A DNA stretch of 64,000 nt, taken from assembly GCA_900660155.1 (NCBI GenBank), contig CABFPE010000246.1, forward strand, positions 382,619 through 446,618. Direction: 5' to 3'. Shown in pieces: positions 9,881-22,639 of this stretch. The notes beneath the pieces were generated by a model, which saw nothing but the letters and a program-made list of their open reading frames with translations, searched no databases and was not told the DNA's origin. The translations under genes and the position numbers were made by a program. Source of the DNA: Hofstenia miamia (Eukaryota > Xenacoelomorpha > Acoela > Hofsteniidae). How positions within the stretch are numbered: the stretch's first letter is position 1; the number at the start of each line of letters is the position of its first letter.

Positions 9881-11146
9881 TAGTTTCCTAAAATAGGTTT
9901 TTATCAAATTTGCAAAAGTTTGGGGTCCCAAATGTGGAGAAATTAAAAATTTGCTTAATAAATAAAAAGAACAATTCTATATGTAAAAAACATCATGTCC
10001 TCTCCATTTTGAGATTTTACTGTAATTCTGTGCAGACCTCTTTTATAAACAATAAAGAGTGTGCGTTTTTTAAATGTAATGCTGTGAAATTGCAGCAAGT
10101 TTACTATTTATTTAAAGTGAATTAGAGCTTCAATGCTGACTTTGCTATGTCTTGAGCTTAATAGCCTTCTGAGCTGCTTGATTTTACCTAGAAACCTCAA
10201 TATACCAAGTTCTAAGCTGAAATAACATTTTATGTAGTCTATTGGTTCTGGATAGAGCACTAGTGTGTTACAAAGCTCTAGATAGATGCTAGTATTAAAA
10301 CTTTGACTCAAAACCACCAGAGGGGAAATTTTTGAATATTATTCACAAAACTTGCTGAAGATAAGGCCAATTGTCTGGTAATAAAAAATTATAGTACTAA
10401 GAGTAACAGAAAAATCAGTCTTTGCCTTGAAGCTTAGCTTTTTTCTAATTGCACAGTTTTCCTGGCAAATTTATGTTTCAGATATCCAATTCTCTTGTAC
10501 AGTTGAAACCAGTAAATATCATTTATGAGATCAATGTGTAAATGTTGCATAGGATGTTTTCAAATGTCTTTATAATATCATTTTTTCAATTGCTCTTGAT
10601 AATGAAGGGAAAGGAATATGCTCAATTAGAGTTAAAATTTCTCAACAATAATCACAATGTGGTTTATTTTAAGTTTTATGCTCATTAATGGCATAAATCT
10701 ACCAACAATATGTGTGGATGTGCGAAATTCTTAAGCTATTTTAATGCCCTTTCAACAGTTATACCTAACTTGTGATTTTGTGATTTTTAAGGGAGGTGGA
10801 GTCCTAGAATATTTTCAATAGGTTATATATATATGCACATGACAGCTAGTGTTATTCTTTTTAAGGCACCTATTATTAATGAGTAGTGGAAAATTTTGAA
10901 AATAAGAATTTTATCTTATAAAAACCACTAAAAATTGGGGATTAAGGGTAAAAATAAATTATATTTATCACTATTTATCAGCAGTTGTTAAATTGGAGGA
11001 TAAAATATTTTCTCAAGTTTTCAGGCAAAAAATTGCAATCCTTGCAGAAAATTTCCTGCAGAAGAGAAAAGCTTCTTTCAACTGAACATGGCATAGCAGT
11101 TCACAACTGTATTTTTGATTGTGAATACTGATATCTGGCATAGTAC
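9881..11146. other. Intergenic AT-rich DNA
   Basis: No gene, RNA or repeat that I can support. It is CpG-poor like the rest of the repeat block, so old unrecognised repeats are likely. Confidence 0.5.
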
Positions 11147-12043
11147 TGTAGAGTCACTTGGGGCCTCTTTTATTTTTATTTTCAATCTACAGGCACTCTC
11201 AAATTAATTCGGTGCTATTCTGTTAATCAATTGATAATTTTGTTCATTTTGTGATTATTTTGAACCTAAGTTTAGAACTTAATGATTGTCCCCTTGCAGG
11301 TTTTGTATTACATGTAATTGCTCAGTTAATCTGCAAGGGAAACTAACTTTTGTAAAGAACAGTAAATATTTACCTACTTTTTGTATAAAAAGGGCATACC
11401 ATTGTAAGCAAGACAAAAATAAATTTCGTTCTCACTGGATACCATTTGCTTTTTATTTTTATTATATTTCATTAACCATTTTAGCTCTGGTATGAATTGT
11501 ATAATAATGAAATTGTAAGATCTGGTGATAATGTAGGAGAACTCTGCTGTGCCTGGAGTGGTCACTCACCCCTTGACAGATGTGAGCCTATATTGTGGTT
11601 GCTTTAGGGCTATGTATGGAGATAGGAAATAAGAGAACTACTGTCTATCAATTGAACATGCACAAATTTAATACACACCTTGAATATACTATGCTGTTTG
11701 CAAACATGAATACGTGGTAACTACACGCTTTTTAATATCTTATTACATGAGCTGAGTAGATAAACCCAGAGATAAATTATTTGTATTGAGCTAGAAATTA
11801 CAACTTGAGACACACAATTAGCACCTTGGGTTTGTAAGGATGGATTCTAAATGCTTGGCTTTGGCATGATGCAGTGTGAATTGGTCGCTACTTTAACCAC
11901 CTTGGAATTACTTTTTTTCTACAATGAAATTGGTGAATTACCAATCTTCTATTGTTTTGTTAGAGCATGGGATGCTCTCGGCGATGGTAATCTTCTGCAA
12001 CCTTCATACTGCTTGAGCTGCTAGATGCACCTGTGATTCTACA
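11147..12043 (+). mobile_element. Solo LTR, family A
   Basis: 897 bp from TGTAGAGTCAC to GTGATTCTACA, with a short terminal inverted repeat and TG...CA ends. A 4-bp target duplication GTAC flanks it (11143-11146 and 12044-12047). It matches the LTRs at 49835-51348 and 59085-60085 closely, and those of the full element at 17729-28506 more distantly, so it is the product of LTR-LTR recombination. Confidence 0.88.
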
Positions 12044-12059
12044 GTACAATTGATTATAT

Positions 12060-13000
12060 TCAGCAAATCATTTTACTTGATTCTTTGTTGGATATAGTCC
12101 CAAAGTGCCCATCAATCTTTTTTGAAATCAAAGCATTGCAATTCATTGTATGAATTATTTGCAGGATTATATTTTTTCTGTCAATTCTATTTCTAGATCT
12201 ATGCCTCTGATTGCTGTGTTGACACAATCTATGAGTTCCTCCATAATTTTCAATGACAGCACTATTGTTCAAATATATGACAAATAATGTGCATAGTATC
12301 CAATGACAGCTCTCAGCCATGTACTCCATCTTGTAGTCATTGGAATAGGTGCACTATCAATTTCATTAAACAAATGTTTAGGCAGCCTTTTAAGTGGTCA
12401 CCAGTTTATCAACATTCTTCAATTTGCTTCTGATCTTCTCAGCACAATTATGGAGTAAATGTGCTACACATGTCAAATGAAAAGTCATGAATAAATGTTC
12501 TTAGGATATTTATCACAGCTTCCATATATTCAGCAGTGGCAGAGGGTAGTAAAACAAAATTGTTCCTTGATATCTTAAATTTTTCAAGGCCTCATGAATA
12601 GCATGATTTGGCATGCCCTCTAGCTTGTCACACACTAGTGCAAAAACAGGATCTGGAGCTGTAATATTATCTCTAAGAATGTTAAAGTACTTTATGCAAT
12701 TGATATCATATTCATTGACTACCAGGAAGACTTCCTTATCATTTGAATACTTATGACATGAGCTTCTTCATTATCTGCAAATTGTTTCACTTTGTGCTGG
12801 GCAGTTGTCTTATGATCATCTCATATCTAGGCATAATGTCTGCATGGCAGTGTATCTCATATTTTTCACTCATGTGTTGGCTGCTGAAATGTATTTAATG
12901 CCTTTTCAGCAAAGTCTTTGTTCAGTAGACCAATAAAGGTTCTTACTGTCTTGATGAACAATGCTGTGAACTTGTGTCAATATGTCATTTGTGGGTTACC
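12060..13000 (-). pseudogene. hAT-type transposase-derived pseudogene
   Basis: Read leftward, short open pieces together resemble the C-terminal half of hAT-like transposase genes. A degraded helical stretch corresponds to the conserved LTC.AH..HR region near 12470. A clear PIPMTTRWSTWLRAV block at about 12310-12350 matches the family's TRWgTWL motif. Stops and frameshifts occur throughout, and the longest intact piece is 89 residues (12060-12329). Similar translation continues weakly to about 13340. Catalytic residues cannot be traced. Confidence 0.55.
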
Positions 13001-13344
13001 ATATTTCTATGGCTTTGCATAACAAATTTCTCTTCATGATTCATTGCACAAGGTGCAGAACACTTTGTCATATAAAGTCAGTTGGCAAGTCCTGCAATTT
13101 CAATGATCTTTATGTTCTCAATCATGCATTAACATTCTGTGAAGCTAAAAACAGAAGACTATATATGCATTGCAAAACTTTTGCAATGCACAGTGCTGAT
13201 TGGCTCTGCCACCATATTACACCATTTATAAGAAGGCCCTGGTTTATCATTGTGCATATTTCTTATAAATATCCCAATTGGTAAGCAAAACAGCAACCAA
13301 TTACTAAGAAATAACCAATTTCCAACACTGATTTTACTCAATTG

Positions 13345-14322
13345 ACTTTATTTCACAAATTGCCAATTTTGATATTATTTTTGAAAAGTGTTAATTTTAC
13401 TATATTTATACCATATTGACCCTATTGACTTTGCACATTTAAGAATTCTGTACTGATAAAGTCATAAGCAAATCAGAAGAGTGATCAACTGAAAATTATA
13501 ATTTCATTTTTATGACACAAAATTCCATAAAGACCAATACTTAACATCATGAAACTGCAGGATGAGAAACTAAAGGTAGATATTAATGCAGCAACTTTTT
13601 GCTGAATGTTTTATCAATTTTTAATTATTATTATTAGAAGAAAGGGCAAACTAAAAAATAGCAGCAGCCAAGTTCTCATTCTATCTAAATGGTAATCCTT
13701 ACAAACATTAACAAATATTGGAAGAAGATATTAAGAGGTCATATGCATTGCTAATAGGAAACTTTAAGCTATATTTGGCTTCAAAAATAATTCTAAATCA
13801 AGGTAAATGACTATTAACAAATGTTGTGGCATGATACCCAAGGGTGATTGATTTGTATTTTACTAGTTAAATAAGACAGGACCCTTCCCATAAATCTGAT
13901 TGGCCCACACAGGAGAGGGGAGTGGTGTAATTGGTGATTCATGAATATGAGATGTTGAAAATGATTCATAAACAAGGACTGGATTATTTGACACAATTTT
14001 CTAGTGACTCACTATTTTGCATACACATTTGTTTTACTTTATTACATGCATGCCTGTTTTTTTGTTAGTATACATAACATTATTAGCTGACTAATTGTGA
14101 TACAACATTACCTTTGTTGACTAATGGGGAAAGTTGAATTAAGTTTTGCAAATGAATAATTTCTTTATCTGTAAAAAATTCCATGCATCTTTAATGAATA
14201 ACCTATCTATAAAATCTATTAATTCATTTTCACTAATAGATATGTCTTTTTGCTAATACAAAACAGGAAATACTTTTTGTAAAACAATTACAGGCAAATG
14301 AAATTAGACTTACATGATAAAA
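13345..14322. other. AT-rich DNA, nothing recognised
   Basis: No coding or RNA signal. Essentially free of CpG. Confidence 0.5.
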
Positions 14323-15255
14323 GCAAACTTGTTTTCTGAAAAAATTGAACAGGGTTTATGGAAAAAAGTGCAATTTCATTTTTTAAAAAATTATACACAC
14401 AATGCTATTAGAAGCATTTACACATGTATATGCTTTCTTTATATCATTAGTTTTACAAAGTTGTAAATTTTACATCTCTCTCTTGTTATGCATTACTTAA
14501 CTTTCACATTTCTTTCAGTTTATTACATATTTTTGGTTTTTACATGCTGCAGACTGTTACATCTTTTTTCAACTTGGCAAAACTTTTTTAGTTTATTTGA
14601 CTCATGGCTCTTACATGTATGTATATATATATTTACATGACTTCACTGCTTTATAAATTACAATTAGTTACTCACTTGGTATGGAATTATTGTGTGAATG
14701 CATTCTCCAATTTTTCTTCATCATATTGTAGTTGTCATAGAAATGAGAACACATTATTCTATCCAAAATAAATCACACTCTTATGCCAACTTCACTTTTC
14801 TAAATGCATAGATGCTTGTTTTCCAGAAAATTAAACATGGTTTATGGAAAAAGACATAATCTCATTTCTAAAAATTATGGATGCAATCCTATTAGTAGTA
14901 TTTATTTCCATGCACTCTTCCTGTCTCTTTTATTCTGTGTTTCTTTTGATTTATACAGATTTCCTGGGTTTTACCTATTGTTGATTGTTACATCTTTTGT
15001 TGACTTTGCACATCTTTTTCAGTTTATTTTGTTTATGGCTTTTTCATGTTTGTAGAATTTTGCATGACTTCTCTGCTTTCACTGCTTTGTAAATTGGTAT
15101 GGAATTAATGTATGATTTCCTTCTCTACTTTTTTCTTGTTTTGTAGTGGCCATAGAAATCAAAACATGCTATCCAAATGATTCATCACATTAATTGGTCT
15201 ATTCAAATCACACTCCCATATTGAAATCATCTTTCTAAACATTTAAATGCTTGTA
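14323..15255. repeat. Diverged tandem duplication, two units of about 450-490 bp
   Basis: The unit beginning near 14323 (CTTGTTTTCTGAAAA, then GGTTTATGGAAAAA) is repeated from about 14813 (CTTGTTTTCCAGAAAA, then GGTTTATGGAAAAAG). The same order of landmarks follows to the end: TTACATCTTTTTTCAAC, GACTTCACTGCTTT, GGTATGGAATTA, CATAGAAAT. The units have clearly diverged. Confidence 0.75.
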
Positions 15256-17279
15256 AATGGGCAAAAAGACAGTAAACATTGTAATATTCATAATTAAAAA
15301 ATATAGAAGCATGGTATTTAGAAGAAAGGTCACTAAAAATTTTGAGAAACAAACACCATTTAATAATGTAAATAATGACAAACAAGATGTATACAATCAC
15401 ATAGCATAAATTCATTTAAAGCAGAAATGTAAAAACATGCTGGGTTAAATGTAAAATACTATAATATATATAGGCAAAGAAAACAAAAGATGGAAAAGAA
15501 TGCTACAATGAATTGCTAAGAAATTTGTAAGACAAGTATAAACAATAATGTTTCTTGAAAAAGTGAAAATCAATGGTATGTTCAATATAGCAAAAAACTA
15601 TGAATACAAAATTGCTTAACCATAGTATAAACTCTACAATTACTTGAAGATTAAATACATATTCAGTAAATATCTTCCAAACATCAAGAGCAAGATTGAA
15701 TATTGCTTAAAAATACAAATTTTATTAAGTGTTGCTCATTTATCTTTAAAAATACAATATTATTTTATTATTTATTAATAGAGCATTTCTTCTTGAATTT
15801 CTTTTTGTTTTTAGTTCATTCACCATTCTGTTTCTTTCTTGAGTTGTTGTTTTGTAATTATAATCTATATGGAAAATAGAACATGGTTTTTTGACCAAAG
15901 TAAATTCACTCACCAATTGCCAGTTCATATATGGATATATACTGTATACATGGTTCTTCAGAAACTATGTTAAGTTCACTGACTACATTAGTATGACTTG
16001 GGCTCCATTATGTAGCACAATTGACCTTTTAACCTTGGCAGGCTTGTCTGGCATGACTATGATGTAATTGTATACTTTGGTCATCTGTCTATCTCTGACG
16101 TGATTGGAATATATTCTTTTTTGCTAGCAAACAATTTTGTTTGCAGTCAATTGTTTAAAATTTAACCAATATTTGCAACTTTTAGCCATATCCTCTCATT
16201 ATTCATGAATTAATTGTGGGTTATGACACATCAATAAGCACCAGTCAATCAATATTTAACAAATGTATGCAAATTGCTTTTGTAATTTCAGTAAAAAATT
16301 TTTTGTGAAAGCTTACAAAGTAAATGTCAAAACATTTAATAAAACCAGAACAAAAGGAACAGTGTCAGATATATTGAAACCCATAACAATTCATTTAACT
16401 TTGGAGGTAAATCAAGTAATAAAAATATATATTTTGTGATCTCACAATAATGGTGAAATGTTTCTAAATCCAAATATATTGAAATTCTCTCTAATGCTAT
16501 GCCTAAGAAACTCTATCAAGTTTAGATTTTATATCAAAAATTCTCAATCTATATGATTTTAAAATATTTATAAGGCAAATTGTGTTAAATCTGGTTTTCC
16601 AATTGATATTGTAAAATAAATATCTTATACTTGAATTCAATGAGAAAGCTGCCTTGGTGTATTTATTTCATTTTTATATTTTGCACAAGAAGTGTTGATT
16701 AATAAATCATTTTACTTCACTAACATTTTAGGTTTGTAGCATCTATAATTTACATAAGTTTGTAAATTGGGAAAAACATCTTGTAATAATAATTGAGATT
16801 TTTTTCAATATTGTGAAAAAATTGTACTTTCATATGACTTAAAAATATTTTATTTAATAGTGATAATTTATAAATTGATTTAGATTTCATGATTATATTG
16901 TTTGTGATAGATTGTTTATTAATTTGGTAAATAACAAACCTTATGATAGGATAGATTCAACATTTGAACAGTGGAATATAGATAAAAATTTATGTAATGT
17001 TGACCTTATCTGTGAAATAGTGAAAGTTTGTACAAATATGCATCTACATTTGATATAATTAAATTTCACATTGCTGACAGACAGTGAACTACACTAAAAG
17101 ATTTCAAACTTGGTGGTGAGCATTTTTTATAAATGATCTGCAACTTTTCACATGTTTGATTAACTTAGAAAAAGTATTAATGCTTTTTGTGATATTATTC
17201 TTAGTTTTATAGATATATTTTTAAAAAAACTTAATAAATTTGATTTTTTGATGAACAAATTTTACAGCATTTGCTTAAA
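15256..17279. other. AT-rich DNA, nothing recognised
   Basis: No supported gene or repeat boundary. The extreme A+T content produces only short chance frames. Confidence 0.5.
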
Positions 17280-17728
17280 TTTTAATTGTTCATATGCTTC
17301 ATTGTAAATAAAAACGTTTTAAATTGTAAATTTTTACAAAACCTGTTTAAATTGTAATTGTTTACATATGAAATCATAAATAATAATGTTTTAGGTTGTA
17401 AATTTTTACATAATTTGCTTAAATTGTAATTATTTATATATTTCATCATAAATTAAAAATGGATTTTTGTCTTAAATTTTGCAGGAGTTGTTTAAGTTCT
17501 AGTTGTTTATATGTTTCATTTTAAATTAATAATGTTTATGTTGCAAATTTTTAACATCAATAGCTTGAATTGTAATATTTTTTATATTTTATTGTAAATA
17601 AAAGTGTTTTTTGTTGTAAATTTTTGACATCATTTCATTAAATTGTAATCATTTATATACTTCATCATAAGTAAAAAACGTTTTTTGAATATTTTACAGC
17701 ATTTGCTTAAATTGTAATCAGTTTATAT
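17280..17728. repeat. Minisatellite with a period near 73 bp, left part
   Basis: About six diverged units share a core TGTAAATTTTTACAT, then TTAAATTGTAATTGTTTATA, then TTCATTGTAAATAAAAA. The array continues to the right of the LTR element at 28507, so the element inserted inside it. Confidence 0.82.
17725..17728. repeat. Target site duplication ATAT, left copy
   Basis: ATAT occurs immediately before the 5' LTR and again at 28507-28510 immediately after the 3' LTR, marking one insertion event. Confidence 0.75.
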
Positions 17729-18628
17729 TGTAGAGTCACTCAGGGCCCCTATTTTGATTGTATTCTTTTGATTATTTTGGCACATAAAAATTAGAGTTAA
17801 GTCACAGTAACTTCATGATTTGTTGCTATCAATTGATATCAATTTCTTTTATGTGTTATTGCTCATATAATTTTGTGAGGGAACTCATGTGCAAGTTTTA
17901 AACATATAGCAGGTAATGTAGAGTTACTCGGGGAAATTTAGTGCCATTTATATCTTTTTATTTCGATCTAAATCAATTGTATTTTGACGTCACTATGATG
18001 TTCCTTTTTCGAGATTAGTTTTGTTGCTATCCCTTTTTTGTTAGTTTGATAATTTCTGCTTAAGATCCAGTAACAATTTGGGAGGAACTGCACTGGGTCT
18101 GGGGCAATAAATAGTCCTTAACAATTACGGCCCACAATTGTGGCTGTTAGGGTATCTTTTTGTATAAAAAGTGAGAACACTGTAGCGAATGTTCAATAGA
18201 ATTTGTCATTTCATACATGGACTTAATAATAACACACTGCAAATATAATATGCCACTGGTGAATATGAATGCATGGTAATTATGTGCCTTTTGTTTTATT
18301 TATTTACATGAGCTGAGATAATGAACTCTGAGAAAAATTGTTTATTTGAGCTAGAAATTAATACTTGAGACACACAACTATTCCCTTGGCAAGTAAGGAC
18401 AGCTTCATGGATATGGCTCTGGCATGATGCCATGTGAATTGGTCACTGCTGGAAGTCTGTTGTCTATGGATAGTCTGTTATTTCTTTAAGTGAAACAATG
18501 AACCACCAATGCTTTTCTTTTGCTAGGACGTGGGTCACTCTCTACAATGGTATCCTCTGCAACCTTCAATCTAGCTTTTAAGTTTCTCAGTACTGCTGGA
18601 GTCGCCAGAGCTCACCCTTGATTCTACA
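17729..18628 (+). repeat. 5' LTR of the family-A element (chimeric)
   Basis: Begins TGTAGAGTCACTCAGGG and ends GATTCTACA. It agrees with the 3' LTR over about the first 180 bp. Next comes a segment from 17917 to about 18040 that restarts with an LTR-like head (TGTAGAGTTACTCGGGG) and is absent from the 3' LTR. After that the two match again. Confidence 0.85.
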
Positions 18629-18646
18629 TGGTGACCCTGACATGAT
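18629..18646 (+). other. Primer binding site matching tRNA-Trp
   Basis: TGGTGACCCTGACATGAT directly follows the LTR. The complement of the animal tRNA-Trp 3' end, known as the primer site of Rous sarcoma virus, differs at two positions only. Both are CpG to TpG or CpA changes. Minus-strand synthesis would start here. Confidence 0.72.
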
Positions 18647-19429
18647 TCTGAGCAAATTGGAGTGTCAGTTGAACTCTCTACTCCATTCTGTTGAAGTGTG
18701 AAGGTGAATTGATGCCTGGAGATGTATTCTGGTCATGAAGCTTGTGTGCATACCAAAATGGTCATTCACTTTCACCTGGTGATTGTGGCATGGTACAGAA
18801 CTGTTACTTGTTTTCTTATCATATTTGGTCTTGTTCTTTCTCTTTGGTATGAGCCAGCTGGGATAGTTGTTTCCCCTGGCTGTGAATCAACCTCACTACC
18901 AACAGATGCATAACTTTACCTCTAATGTTATTTTTACACTGCAATTCTGCTCTGAAGCTGTCACTGAGCTGATGTTATTTTACTTTTTTTGGTTGTTACT
19001 TTGTTGTTGTCTTGTTCTTCTAGAATTTAGATTTATTACTGTACCCTACACTGTGCTGTTTACTGGTTGAGTTAACTAGTTTTTGTTTCTCTGCACTCAA
19101 GATGCTGTTTTCTTTCAAATTGTTGGAATTGTTTTTCTGTATTTTTCTTAAATTTTTCTTGATTGATTTCAACAGTTTTTCTTGTAATGGGACTCGCACT
19201 CAGGGTTTCCCCCTTCTGTATCTACTGCTATTCCACTGACACCACAATTTGTTACTCCAGCCACTTCATTAACGACTAGAGGTCCCACATTTATGCTGCC
19301 ACTCCTGTTCCATAAGTTCCAAGTGCGTCATTTCACCTCCAGCACCAGTAAATACCTGAGTCAACCCCACAGCTGGGACTCCAATTACACCCCCACAGTC
19401 AACTGATCTTGCCACGTCTGCAATGAAGA
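18647..19429 (+). other. Leader of the family-A element and decayed start of gag
   Basis: This stretch between the primer site and the readable gag has no long frame. Relatives carry a coiled-coil gag N-terminus at this position, but I cannot follow one here. Confidence 0.5.
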
Positions 19430-20275
19430 GTGGACCACATTTTACCAAATCAATTTTGCCCACAACTGTGGTTGGAAAACAAAACTGCCAATCTGTTTAA
19501 TTACTATTCTGTTCTTCCCAAATTCACTGGAAAGATAGATGAAATATCACAGTCTTTCAAAGAGTGGTTTTTCCTTTTTGAGTTAACAATGAGGCAGTAT
19601 CAAGCCACTCAAGATGCTGCCATTGCTCAATTTCCTACTTATTTACAAGGTCTCGCATATAACCAATGTATGATGTTGGATCAAGATGTCAAGACTAACT
19701 ATCAACTTCTAATCAGTTATTTTGAGGACCACTACAAGGCACCTCATATCAAACATCAATATAAGATGCTGCTATGTGATCTCTCATTTAAGAAGAGCAA
19801 TGATGTCCATACTTATATTATGCAAGTGGAAAGATTGTTTTGCTTAAGTAAACTGACACTGGAATACTCAAAGCATGATCTTTTCTTATATATATGTTGA
19901 GGCTTTCTGCTGAACATTCACAGTCACCTTGAACTCAAGTGTAATCCTGAAGATGATCTCAACCTGATTATTTGCAAAGCCATTAGCATTGTATACATGC
20001 TTCATAACACCACATGCATCAACAAGGATGCTAGAGAACTTAAAACCGTTTCCTCAACTCAGAGACCTCTTGCTACATTGAGCACTACTACTCCCAAGCC
20101 AAATACAGAGCTTGAACAAACTTGTTGCTATCATTGTGGTTAGAAGTGCCACACCAAGCCTCAATGTTGCGCAGTAATTCATTTAGTCACCAACAGTGAT
20201 GGCTTTATCATTGATGAGCCTGAGACTGAAGAGTGTTTTCCTGATTTGCCTGTGAGTTCTATTGATCCATCAAAC
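19430..20275 (+). pseudogene. gag of the family-A element
   Basis: The open part (19430-19900, 156 residues) has a capsid-like helical domain with FKEWFFLFELTM and LLISYFEDHYKAP blocks. These align with gag fragments at 32.6 and 38.9 kb in this window. Beyond a stop at 19898 the frame continues with lesions to a zinc knuckle CX2CX4HX4C at about 20125-20166; its third intervening codon is TGA. The protein would form the particle shell and bind element RNA. Not functional. Confidence 0.82.
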
Positions 20276-20369
20276 TAGTCAGAGTGTTGCCTCCTATAAA
20301 ATGTGCACACAATCTTTTGGTTATTACCTCACTACTGTTTACTAACATTATCCCTGTGGATATAAATTG

Positions 20370-20781
20370 ATCTTTGGTTAATGTTACTATTGACACCAGG
20401 GCCTCATCCTCTATCATCAGTGACACATGTTGCTCTAAATTATGTTTATAGAGGGACAACATACTGCCATCCACCACAAATCTGTTGGATGCTTCCGGGA
20501 ACTCAATGTCTCTAAAGGGTCAAGTACTGAATCTGGAACTACATATTTGCCAGGAATTATTTTCTGTAGATTTGATCATCATAGATACTTGCAACCAGCT
20601 GCTGCCATATGATATAATCCTAGGCAATGATTTTCTTGAACAGAACTCTTGTGTTATTGACTATGGAAATAACATGATTTCAATCTGTGAAAGTGAGCAC
20701 AGGAAGGAACTTACCACCATTCCTGAGCAGGACATCTTGCAAAAATTTTCAGAGTTATTAATTGCCAAGCCTCAAAACTGA
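20370..20781 (+). pseudogene. Retropepsin-type protease of the family-A element
   Basis: The active-site region at about 20388 reads IDTRASSSIISD; the family's Asp-Thr-Gly is changed to Asp-Thr-Arg (GGG to AGG). The second conserved hydrophobic-Gly motif is intact as IILGNDFL at about 20614-20640. An open stretch of 98 residues (20485-20781) covers the C-terminal half. The enzyme would process Gag-Pol. The Gly loss and upstream stops make it inactive. Confidence 0.8.
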
Positions 20782-20826
20782 TGATGTGTTGCAGTCACAA
20801 CAGACTCCAATTATACAGGTGATGTC

Positions 20827-21252
20827 ATGGTTTCTGGATACAAAGGGAAGCATTTTACTGGAGTTAACTTCTCTCCAGATCTTTATCACATCTTGAATGG
20901 CAAAACATATGTCACTGTTTTAAATAGCTCTACTTTGCTGGTCAGGATAGACCCTTCCAAGTTAATGATTGTTACAACTCCAGTCCATCTAGAGTTAAAA
21001 GCTGCCACTTGTCTGCCCATTCTAATGGCAATACATGATTTAGTGGAACTGAGTGATTCCATCCAGATTCCTCCTGTCAGTGAGAGGACACACCACCACC
21101 TCAGTCCTCAAGAATGTGAATCCCTCTCTTGCTTGCTTTGACAACACCACGATGTTTTTAGTTATGGCTCAATCAGCATTGGTCAGGCTGTCAGCAAACA
21201 GCACACAATTGTAACCAAGTGTGATCACCCCATTTACCTTCCAGTTAGGAGA
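20827..21252 (+). pseudogene. pol linker between protease and reverse transcriptase
   Basis: A 104-residue open piece (20827-21141), then the approach to RT. It has no recognised domain of its own. Gypsy elements usually carry a spacer here. Confidence 0.55.
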
Positions 21253-22026
21253 GTGCCAGAAAACCTCTGGGAAAGAATCTTAAGTGATCTTATAGAAAGT
21301 GGCATAATCCAGGGCAGCAATAGTCCTTATGCAGTGCCCACCATTTTCATTAGGCAGGGTGATAAGTACCACCTCTGTGTGGACATTTGGAAGTTAAACA
21401 ATGTCATGGTAAAGGAATCATATCTGCTTCCTTGTATTGAAGATCTTTTATATGACACCAGTCAATACAAACTGTTCACTTGCCTTGATTTATGTGAGGC
21501 ATATTGGCAGATGCCCATGAAGCCTGCTGACATTCTGAAGACTGCCTTCATGACTCCCCTCTCCAAGTGGAAATATATGGGTTTTGGGCTCTGCAATGCC
21601 CCTGCGACCTTCCAACACTACGTCATCCATGTGCTTAGGAATAGTGTCAACATATTAGAGCCAGGCATCACTGCCTACATGGACAATATCCTTGTTGCTG
21701 GTAATACCTTTCCTGAACATTTAGAAAGGCTTGGCAGAACCCTCAGTATTCTGTATGAATCCAGCCTCCACATTAATGGAAACAAGTGTTCTCTTCTGCA
21801 GCCACGCATCACCTTTCTCAGAAAAGTTATTGAACTGGGTTGTATCTCTATTAAAAATGACGCTAAAGGCCATTTAGAAAAGATTGAAACTCCATGGTCT
21901 TGTAAGGATGTTCAATGCCTTATGGGTTTTCTGAACTACTATGGCACCTTTATATCAGAGCTAGCAAATAAAACCAAATGTATTTCTAATCTACTATGGC
22001 AAACCGTGGAATTTAAGTGGACATGA
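21253..22026 (+). pseudogene. Ty3/gypsy reverse transcriptase of the family-A element
   Basis: The longest intact stretch of this element, 257 residues. RT blocks in order: SPYAVPTIFIRQGDKYHLCV, YLLPCIEDLL, FTCLDLCEAYWQMPM with the first catalytic Asp, FGLCNAPATFQ, and the catalytic box at 21676-21687. That box reads YMDN instead of YxDD, so one metal-binding Asp is lost. The RT thumb region LGRTLSILYESSLHIN follows. It would copy RNA to DNA in the cytoplasmic particle. Confidence 0.93.
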
Positions 22027-22425
22027 GCAGAGCAAGAGGAGCTCAACGTCATCAAGTCAGAACTCAGGAAAATTCCCAGCCTTAATACACTGGACTATTC
22101 AAAAGAATTCATGGTCGACTGTGAAACCAGCTTATTCACAATTAGTGGAATCCTCAATCAGGTTATTAACAGCATTGAATGCCTGATCCAGTATTTTAGT
22201 TGAAAGCTCAGGAATGCCAAGCAGAACTGTGGCACCATGAAATCTGAGATGCTAATGTTATTAGAAAGCTTGAAGAAATTCCGTTTCTTCATCCTCAGCC
22301 GTCACTTCTCTGGGGAAACTGACAATTCCATGCTAGCTTTGTTGAAAAAATTTTCCAGGAACAAGTCCAACATAGTCACCTGTTGGATTGAGTATTTAAA
22401 TGATCTTACTTTTACTATTTAGCAC
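22027..22425 (+). pseudogene. RNase H domain of the family-A element
   Basis: The reading after the TGA at 22024 shows the gypsy RNase H pattern: FMVDCETS (first Asp), KSEMLMLLESLKKFRFF (Glu-containing helix) and the GETDNSML block (Asp). Stops fall in the first half; an open 61-residue piece (22237-22422) holds the second half. Confidence 0.8.
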
Positions 22426-22639
22426 TGTTCAGGGAGACTTCACATCAATGCGGATTACTGGACCACTCTCCCAGTTATGAGCACAATCTCAAGAAACCAC
22501 CAGGAGAGAAGACGCCTTTTGGATTCATTCCTCTCACCAATTATGAGTGCCTTCCTGAGATAAGTGCAGACTGGCCATGGAAATGTCATTCTTCCAATTC
22601 TCATTAATGAAGAAATTACCAAAGTGGAAATTCTACAAC

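Noticed and set aside
5345..9889. A target duplication for the small gypsy relic (TTCCT occurs before the 5' LTR and a few bases after the 3' LTR)
   Set aside because: The right copy is offset from the LTR end, and the left flank adjoins an assembly join.
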